From Virgisporangium aurantiacum (GTDB lineage: Bacteria > Actinomycetota > Actinomycetes > Mycobacteriales > Micromonosporaceae), in NCBI RefSeq assembly GCF_016863635.1, contig NZ_BOPG01000037.1, positions 176,288-240,287 of the forward strand: DNA of 64,000 bases, in the 5' to 3' direction. The notes below the pieces were generated by a model. The model was not told the DNA's origin, did not search any database, and saw nothing but the letters and a program-made list of their open reading frames with translations. This document shows, one piece after another, positions 59,524 through 64,000 of the stretch (position 1 is the first letter of the stretch; each line of letters starts with the position of its first letter). Made by a program: the position numbers and the translations under genes.

Positions 59524-60390
59524 CTGCTGCTGCGGGCCGCGGACGCCGCGCGGGTCGACGCCCGCGTCGAGCAGCCGGGTGAGCTCCGCGAGGTCGCCGT
59601 GGGACGCCGCCAGGAACATGTGCCGGGCGACCGCCCGCATCCGGTCGGGCAGCCGCCCGACGCGGCGTTCCCAGGCCCGCCGCACCCGGAAGCAGCCGAT
59701 CACCGGCCCGCCGAGCGCCTGCAGAACCTGTTCGCGCCGCTCGTCCTCCGGGTCGTGCGACAGCAGGCGGAGGGCGCCGTCGCGCCACCCGACGTAGTGC
59801 CGGCCGCGGCACTGGACGTGGATCCGGTCCGGCACCCCGATGCCGGGCGCCGGCGCGTACGGCTCGTCGGGGCGGTCCGGGAACAGCGCGGTACGCACCA
59901 GCGGGGGCAGGGCCGCCGGTGCGAGCTCACCGGCGGCCACCGCGTTCAGGTACCAGGGACGGCCGCCGCGATCGAGGACCGCGGGCAGCTCGCCGGCGTG
60001 CCGGGCGTCCCAGAAACAGCGGGCGAACGGCCGGAGGTCCGGCCGCGGCGGGTCGGCGATCGTCAGCGTGAGGCCCGCCGGCCCGCCGGCCCCGTGCCGC
60101 GTCGTGACGACGAGCGCGACGCCGCCGGGGTACCGGGCCAGCTCGGGCACCCGCCAGCGCGGCACCTCCAGGTCGGTGCCGAGCACGTGCCAGCGGATCA
60201 GCTCGGGCGCGAGGTGGCGCAGGTCGTCGGCGAGCTCGGGTACCGCGCGGGCACGGGCGACGACCCGGGGGTCGACGTCGATCCGGGCGGCCGCGCAGGC
60301 CCCCCGCCAGTCGCCGGCGAGCCGGCGCTCGGTCGCCCCGCGCACGACGGTGGCGGTGAGGTCGTACCGCCGCAGCACCCGCCCGCTCAC
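59380..60390 (-). CDS. Ankyrin-repeat protein
   Basis: 336 residues from GTG 60390. The N-terminal 240 residues are not recognised (Trp/Arg-rich, with PYAPAPGIGVPDRIHVQCRGRHYVGWRDGALRLLSHDPEDERREQVL). The C-terminal part holds ankyrin repeats (MFLAASHGDLAELTRLLDAGVDPRG, SLLHLADQIADAELIQRLLHAGLDPSWTDNRGRRA). This layout is common in Streptomyces and relatives; partner proteins unknown. The tRNA-like sequence lies just upstream on the same strand. Confidence 0.78.
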   Translation of the reverse strand: MSGRVLRRYDLTATVVRGATERRLAGDWRGACAAARIDVDPRVVARARAVPELADDLRHLAPELIRWHVLGTDLEVPRWRVPELARYPGGVALVVTTRHGAGGPAGLTLTIADPPRPDLRPFARCFWDARHAGELPAVLDRGGRPWYLNAVAAGELAPAALPPLVRTALFPDRPDEPYAPAPGIGVPDRIHVQCRGRHYVGWRDGALRLLSHDPEDERREQVLQALGGPVIGCFRVRRAWERRVGRLPDRMRAVARHMFLAASHGDLAELTRLLDAGVDPRGVRGPQQQSLLHLADQIADAELIQRLLHAGLDPSWTDNRGRRARDTDWLSGRRRG

Positions 60391-60407
60391 ACCCGCCCCC
60401 GTCGACG

Positions 60408-60485
60408 TGGCGGAACGGCCGGATTCGAACCGACGTCCTCCGGGAAAGGGAGTCCCGGCGCGACGACCTCTGCGCTACGCCCGCC
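60408..60485 (-). tRNA. tRNA-Gly(CCC)-like sequence with an imperfect acceptor stem
   Basis: On the minus strand: a D-arm GCGC...GCGC, a full anticodon arm CGGGA-CTCCCTT-TCCCG with anticodon CCC at 60450-60448, and a T-arm GTCGG-TTCGAAT-CCGGC. The acceptor pairs only GGCGG with CCGCC plus one G-U; the last two pairs fail, spacing to the T-arm is off and CCA is not encoded cleanly. It is either a poor-scoring tRNA-Gly or a tRNA pseudogene or integration remnant. Confidence 0.5.
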
Positions 60486-60526
60486 GCCGGCCATGCTAGC
60501 CGCCACCGCGGATGTGCTGTGCCGGG

Positions 60527-60532
60527 TAGGTT
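60527..60532 (+). promoter_or_regulatory. -10-like TAGGTT before the GTG at 60540
   Basis: Seven-nt spacer; leaderless arrangement for the VOC gene. Confidence 0.45.
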
Positions 60533-60539
60533 CAGGGGC

Positions 60540-61280
60540 GTGACGATCCGGTGGTTGACCGTCTTCGTCGACCTGGGCGGCGGGAAGAGCGACGAGGCGG
60601 AACGGTTCTGGCTCGCGGTGACGGGCACGTCGCCGTCGGCGCGGCGGGGGCCCGACGGGGCGTTCGTGACGCTCGTGCCGGCGCACGGCGATGCCCACCT
60701 GCGGGTGCAGCGGGTCCGGTCGGGCGACGGGGGTTGCCACCTCGACCTGCACGTCGACGACCTCGACGACGCCGGCGCCCGGGCCGCGGACCTCGGCGCG
60801 CGGGAGCGGTTCCGGGAAGACGGGCTCGTCGTGTTCGACAGCCCCGGCGGGTTCCCGTTCTGCCTGGTGCGGTGGGACGGCGAGACGACCGTGCCGAACG
60901 CCGTCCGGTTCGACGGGGCGGGGCTGAGCCGGCTCGACCAGTTGTGCCTCGACGTGCCGCCGGACCGGTACGAGGCGGAGTGCGCGTTCTGGGGTTCGCT
61001 CACCGGGTGGGAGGTGCGCGCCGGCTCGCTGCCGGAGTTCCGCTTCGCGGGGCCGAACGGGATGCCGGTGCGGTTGCTGTTCCAGCGGTTGGTGGACGGC
61101 GGCGGCGCTGTCACGGGTCACCTGGATTTTTCCGCCGAGGACCGGGCCGCGTTGGCCGACCGGCACGTCGCGGCCGGCGCGCGGATCGTGGCGACGTTCC
61201 CGCGCTGGATCACGCTGGCCGACCCCGCCGGGCGGCCCTACTGCCTCACCGACCCGGGATCCGCCGAGCTGGTCGGATAG
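60540..61280 (+). CDS. VOC-superfamily protein (two glyoxalase-type modules)
   Basis: 246 residues from GTG 60540. Two vicinal-oxygen-chelate modules (about 1-115 and 125-246), each with the beta-alpha-beta-beta-beta order; candidate metal ligands include the His of CHLDLHVDDL and TGHLDFSAED. Actinobacterial proteins of this kind are mostly uncharacterised; many bind antibiotics or act as glyoxalase-like enzymes. The stop lies inside a 15-bp tandem duplication shared with the convergent gene. Confidence 0.8.
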   Translation: MTIRWLTVFVDLGGGKSDEAERFWLAVTGTSPSARRGPDGAFVTLVPAHGDAHLRVQRVRSGDGGCHLDLHVDDLDDAGARAADLGARERFREDGLVVFDSPGGFPFCLVRWDGETTVPNAVRFDGAGLSRLDQLCLDVPPDRYEAECAFWGSLTGWEVRAGSLPEFRFAGPNGMPVRLLFQRLVDGGGAVTGHLDFSAEDRAALADRHVAAGARIVATFPRWITLADPAGRPYCLTDPGSAELVG

Positions 61281-62224
61281 CGGCTGGTCGGATAGCGGTC
61301 CACCAGCCAGCCGCCCAACGACCGCAACCGGTCCACCAACTCCGCCGGCTCGACCACGTCGACGTCCAGGTTCAGGTAGACGAGCCAGCGCGCGGCCCAG
61401 TCCAGGTCGTCGGCGCCGAAGTGGAGTTCGCACACGTCGCCGTCGTCGACGACCGTGGCGACGCTCGGGTCGACCAGTTCGCGCACCAGGTCGCCCGACG
61501 TGAACACCCGGACCCGCACCCGGTGCCGCCACGGCCCGTGCGCCAGTGACCCGGTCACGAACGCCACCGCGTCGGCGGGCGGCCCGGGGGCCGCCAACGG
61601 GACGCCCAGCGGCTGCACGGAATCGATCCGGTCGACCCCGTACACCAGCCACCGCGCGGCGTCGCGCGGGCACGCGACCAGGTACCACCGCCGCCGCACC
61701 GTCACCAGCCGGTGCGGCTGCACCTCCACGGTCCGGGCCGGGCCGGTGCCGTTGCGCCGGTGCCGGATCCGCACCCCCTCGCCGGCCCGGCAGGCCAGGG
61801 CCAGCGGCACCAGTACGTCGCTGCCGGCCCGCCGCGCCGACCGGTCGGGCGGCGCCTGCACGTCGGCGAGCGCGCTCAGCCGGGTCCGCCATTTCGCCGG
61901 CACGACGCGCGTGAGCTTCGCGAACGCGGTCACCGCGGCGGCCTCCAGGCCGGTGACCGCGACCGTGCGCAGCCCGACCGCGACGGCGGCGACCTCGTCG
62001 GCGTCGAGCAGCAGCGGCGGCATCTCGCGGCCCGGGCCCAGCCGGTAGCCGCCGAGCCGGCCGGCCTCGCCCTCGATGTGGTAGCCGAGTTCGCGCAGGT
62101 GGGCGACGTCGCGCCGGGCCGTGCGCTCGGTGACGCCGAGCCGCTCGGCCAGCCCGGTGGCGGAGATGCCCGGGTGGGCCTGCAGCAGGGCCAGGATCTC
62201 CAACCGGCGCGCGACGGTGCTCAT
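61238..62224 (-). CDS. HTH-WYL transcriptional regulator (YafY/DeoR type)
   Basis: 328 residues. N-terminal winged helix (LEILALLQAHPGISATGLAERLGVTERTARRDVAHLRELGYHIEGEAG), WYL domain with RRRWYLVACPRDAARWLVYGVDRI (the WYL variant W-Y-L is intact) and a C-terminal WCX extension. WYL regulators sense nucleotides or small ligands and often control DNA-damage or defence genes. The extreme C-terminus carries a duplicated R-Y-P-T-S from a 15-bp repeat. Confidence 0.85.
   Translation of the reverse strand: MSTVARRLEILALLQAHPGISATGLAERLGVTERTARRDVAHLRELGYHIEGEAGRLGGYRLGPGREMPPLLLDADEVAAVAVGLRTVAVTGLEAAAVTAFAKLTRVVPAKWRTRLSALADVQAPPDRSARRAGSDVLVPLALACRAGEGVRIRHRRNGTGPARTVEVQPHRLVTVRRRWYLVACPRDAARWLVYGVDRIDSVQPLGVPLAAPGPPADAVAFVTGSLAHGPWRHRVRVRVFTSGDLVRELVDPSVATVVDDGDVCELHFGADDLDWAARWLVYLNLDVDVVEPAELVDRLRSLGGWLVDRYPTSRYPTSSADPGSVRQ
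61268..61297. repeat. 15-bp exact tandem duplication spanning two gene ends
   Basis: GCTGGTCGGATAGCG occurs twice back to back. On the plus strand it brings a second TAG just past the VOC stop; on the minus strand it duplicates the five residues R-Y-P-T-S at the WYL C-terminus without shifting frame. Confidence 0.85.
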
Positions 62225-62287
62225 GAACCAAAGATCGCACAGATACCCTGACAGAACCTGTCCGGGTAAGGGGGCAGGCTGGGACTC

Positions 62288-62689
62288 ATGACGAAGACAC
62301 TGCTCCGCCCCGAAGGGCTCGTACAGTCACCGGCGTTCACCCACGTCGCGGTCGTTCCGCCGGGCCTGACCACGGTCTACGTCGGCGGCCAGAACGCCGT
62401 CACGGGCGACGGCACGCTGGTCGGCGAGGGCGACGTCGCCGCGCAGGTCCGGCAGGTGATGGCGAACGTCCGCACCGCGCTGGCGGCGGCCGGCGCCACC
62501 GTCGATGATCTGGTGATGGTGAACGTTCTGCTGGTCGACAGCGTCGACGTCACCGCGGCGTACCCGGCCGCGGCCGAGGGCCTGGAAGGCGCCACGCCGC
62601 TGGTGGTGGCCGCGCAGGTCACGCGGCTGGGCGTGCCGGGTGCGCTGGTCGAGGTGAGCGCCGTCGCGGCCATAGCCGCGTCGTCATGA
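62288..62689 (+). CDS. RidA-family protein (enamine/imine deaminase-like)
   Basis: 133 residues. YjgF/RidA chorismate-mutase-like fold, with VYVGGQNAVTGDGTLVGEGDVAAQVRQVMANVRTALAAAGATVDDLVMVNVLL and a C-terminal EVSAVAA strand. The catalytic Arg of RidA proper (R105 in the classical IEAIA-type proteins) falls where this protein reads VTRLGVPG, so activity toward 2-aminoacrylate is not assured. ATGA overlap with the next gene. Confidence 0.85.
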   Translation: MTKTLLRPEGLVQSPAFTHVAVVPPGLTTVYVGGQNAVTGDGTLVGEGDVAAQVRQVMANVRTALAAAGATVDDLVMVNVLLVDSVDVTAAYPAAAEGLEGATPLVVAAQVTRLGVPGALVEVSAVAAIAASS

Positions 62690-63105
62690 GACGGGCGGAG
62701 GTCGGCCGGACCAGAGACGCCGGCTGGCAGATCGGCGTGTCGAAGACCGTCGACCGCTCCGTCGAGGACCTGTGGGCGTTCCTGACCTCCCCGGCCGGAA
62801 CGGCGATCTGGCTCGGCGACGGCGTCACCGTGTCGCCCGAGCCGGGCGTCGGCTACGAGACCGCCGACGGCGTGCGCGGCGAGACGCGGAGCTTCACCCG
62901 GCACCGGCGGATCCGGCTCACCTGGCAGCCGCCCGACTGGGACCACGACACCACGCTGCAGTTGAGCGTGACGCCGGCCGGCGACGGCCGGGCCCGGCTG
63001 GGCGTCCACCAGGAGCGGCTGTCGAACGCCGCCGAACGCGAGCACCAGCGCGCCCACTGGCAGTCGGTGGTCAACGCGGTCGTCAGCGGTCTCGCCAGTA
63101 CGTGA
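62686..63105 (+). CDS. SRPBCC/AHSA1-type START-fold protein
   Basis: 139 residues, coupled to the RidA gene by ATGA. Activator-of-Hsp90-like START fold: IGVSKTVDRSVEDLWAFLTSPAGTAIWLGDG, RIRLTWQPPDWDHDTTLQL, and a C-terminal helix QRAHWQSVVNAVVSGL. These proteins bind hydrophobic small molecules or act in lipid handling; function here unknown. Confidence 0.82.
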   Translation: MRRAEVGRTRDAGWQIGVSKTVDRSVEDLWAFLTSPAGTAIWLGDGVTVSPEPGVGYETADGVRGETRSFTRHRRIRLTWQPPDWDHDTTLQLSVTPAGDGRARLGVHQERLSNAAEREHQRAHWQSVVNAVVSGLAST

Positions 63106-63994
63106 GGTCGAGGCCGGGGTAGCGCAGGGCCATGCCGGCGCGCGTCTCGTCCGTCCAATATGGATGGCCGGGTGGCGGGAACCCGAGCAGTTCCAGTTGA
63201 CGCGGGGTGGCCCGGCCCACGAAGTCGAACCACTCGGCGTCGAAGCTCTTCGTGGCCCACCCCACCCGGTGCGCCCACTGGACGCCGGCCGGCCGGAAGC
63301 ACAGCTGCATGCTGTACCGCGCGCCGCGCGGCTCGGTGAGCTGCGTGCCGCGGTGCACCGTGCCGGGATCGAACGCGATCACCGTTCCGGCCGGGCCGGC
63401 GCCGGAGACCTCGGCCGCGTACAGGTCCTCGTTGCCGCCGGTGGCCAGGAACCGGCCGGTCGCGGTCGCGCCCGGACGCAGGAACCAGTTCGGGACCGGT
63501 GGGAGGTGCGCGGTGTGCCCGCGCGGCACCAGGTGCGGCGGGCCGAGCGTCTCCGGCACGTCGGTGAGGAACACGAACATCTCCACCTGCCCGCAGCCCG
63601 GCGTGGTGGTGGGCACCAGCACGGTGTGGTTGAGGTAGTCGCGGTGCAGGTCCTGGTCGTAGTCGTTGGCGCCGGTGTACTTGGCCCACGCCTCGGCGCC
63701 GTAGAGGTGCAGGTCGCGTTCGCCCAGCAGGGCCTCGGCGAGAGCGGTCACGCGCGGGTGCACCGCGAGCAGGCTCACCTCGACGCTGGCGAACGGGAAG
63801 CTGTCGATGCCGTCGAACTCGTCGCCGACGAAGCGGTCGCGGCGCGGATCGGTGCCGTCGTGGAAGCCCTCGGGAGACGGGAACATCGTGCCCAGGTCGG
63901 CCACCGCCGGCGCCAGCTCATCGGCGGGTATGAATCCCGACAGGATCGCGAATCCGTCGGTGTGCCAGGCCCGTACGGCGTCGTCGAGGTCCAT
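63083..63994 (-). CDS. Phytanoyl-CoA dioxygenase-type 2OG-Fe(II) oxygenase
   Basis: 303 residues, complete to 6 nt from the window edge (ATG 63994). PhyH fold with H117-x-D119 (DLHRDYLNH), distal H214 (GTVHRG) and 2-oxoglutarate Arg near R223/R226 (EPRGARY). PhyH-type enzymes hydroxylate CoA-thioesters or free small molecules, including many natural products. No pathway genes are in view. Overlaps the convergent SRPBCC gene by 23 bp. Confidence 0.85.
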   Translation of the reverse strand: MDLDDAVRAWHTDGFAILSGFIPADELAPAVADLGTMFPSPEGFHDGTDPRRDRFVGDEFDGIDSFPFASVEVSLLAVHPRVTALAEALLGERDLHLYGAEAWAKYTGANDYDQDLHRDYLNHTVLVPTTTPGCGQVEMFVFLTDVPETLGPPHLVPRGHTAHLPPVPNWFLRPGATATGRFLATGGNEDLYAAEVSGAGPAGTVIAFDPGTVHRGTQLTEPRGARYSMQLCFRPAGVQWAHRVGWATKSFDAEWFDFVGRATPRQLELLGFPPPGHPYWTDETRAGMALRYPGLDLTYWRDR

Positions 63995-64000
63995 CGGCCC

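Overview
The window is very GC-rich (about 70% or more by eye), strongly biased to G/C third positions, and uses GTG and ATG starts. Gene content points to a filamentous soil actinobacterium, most likely of the Micromonosporaceae type (Actinoplanes, Dactylosporangium, Micromonospora and relatives). The pointers are a PknG-type kinase operon, an AfsR/SARP regulator, a mycothiol-type DinB protein, CBM2-carrying secreted plant-cell-wall enzymes, CebR-type operators and many leaderless genes. The family-level placement is inference. I see no phage, insertion sequence, CRISPR array or rRNA, and no large biosynthetic cluster. It looks like chromosomal arm sequence with many small, independently promoted units.

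Layout. 0-4.4 kb: the tail of an acylase gene, an APC permease fused to a GNAT acetyltransferase, and a GPP34 protein. 4.5-12.3 kb: a tightly coupled five-gene operon (trypsin-like protease with a degenerate NTPase-like region, PknG-type kinase, vWA/zinc-ribbon protein, membrane sensor, solute-binding lipoprotein) that looks like an elaborated nutrient- or stress-sensing kinase system. 12.4-14.2 kb: a NarL-type two-component pair. 14.3-19.2 kb: small metabolic and regulatory genes including an AlkB-type oxygenase. 19.2-21.9 kb: an 8-Cys, 57-residue peptide gene behind a perfect AT-rich palindrome, followed 14 nt later by a dedicated ABC exporter and a coupled DinB protein. This is the best candidate in the window for an undescribed ribosomal-peptide system. 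22-25.3 kb: a secreted GH5 mannanase and a second NarL-type pair. 25.4-34.4 kb: membrane proteins, an acyl-CoA synthetase, a divergent XRE-cupin/aminotransferase pair, a large AfsR-type regulator and an LRR protein. 34.4-38 kb: a GH48 cellulase with two CebR operators in a 614-bp upstream region. 38-42.4 kb: TerB, then an LRR protein coupled to an unusual 640-residue 2OG-Fe(II) oxygenase-like protein, then a site-2 protease. 42.4-50 kb: tandem hairpin repeats, a DoxX/HTH divergent pair, an AraC regulator, a nitronate monooxygenase, AlkB, a thioredoxin-like protein, a Crp regulator and a zinc exporter. 50-56.6 kb: a 1,258-residue secreted DUF4082 protein, a TM2 protein, and a heme peroxidase fused to a cellulose-binding module. 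56.7-64 kb: LigA, an XRE protein, an ankyrin protein, a tRNA-Gly(CCC)-like sequence, VOC, WYL, RidA, SRPBCC and phytanoyl-CoA dioxygenase-type genes.

Themes. (1) At least seventeen genes start 5-8 nt after a TANNNT box and have no Shine-Dalgarno, so leaderless transcription seems the default for single genes. Secreted enzymes and operon heads tend to carry GGAGG. (2) Three secreted proteins carry CBM2 modules (mannanase, GH48, peroxidase), which indicates plant-biomass degradation; only GH48 shows CebR operators. (3) Intergenic hairpins with perfect arms of 16-25 bp recur. Three of them share a CGATCTTG core and look like a dispersed repeat family. (4) Five convergent gene pairs overlap tail-to-tail by 23 to 144 bp.
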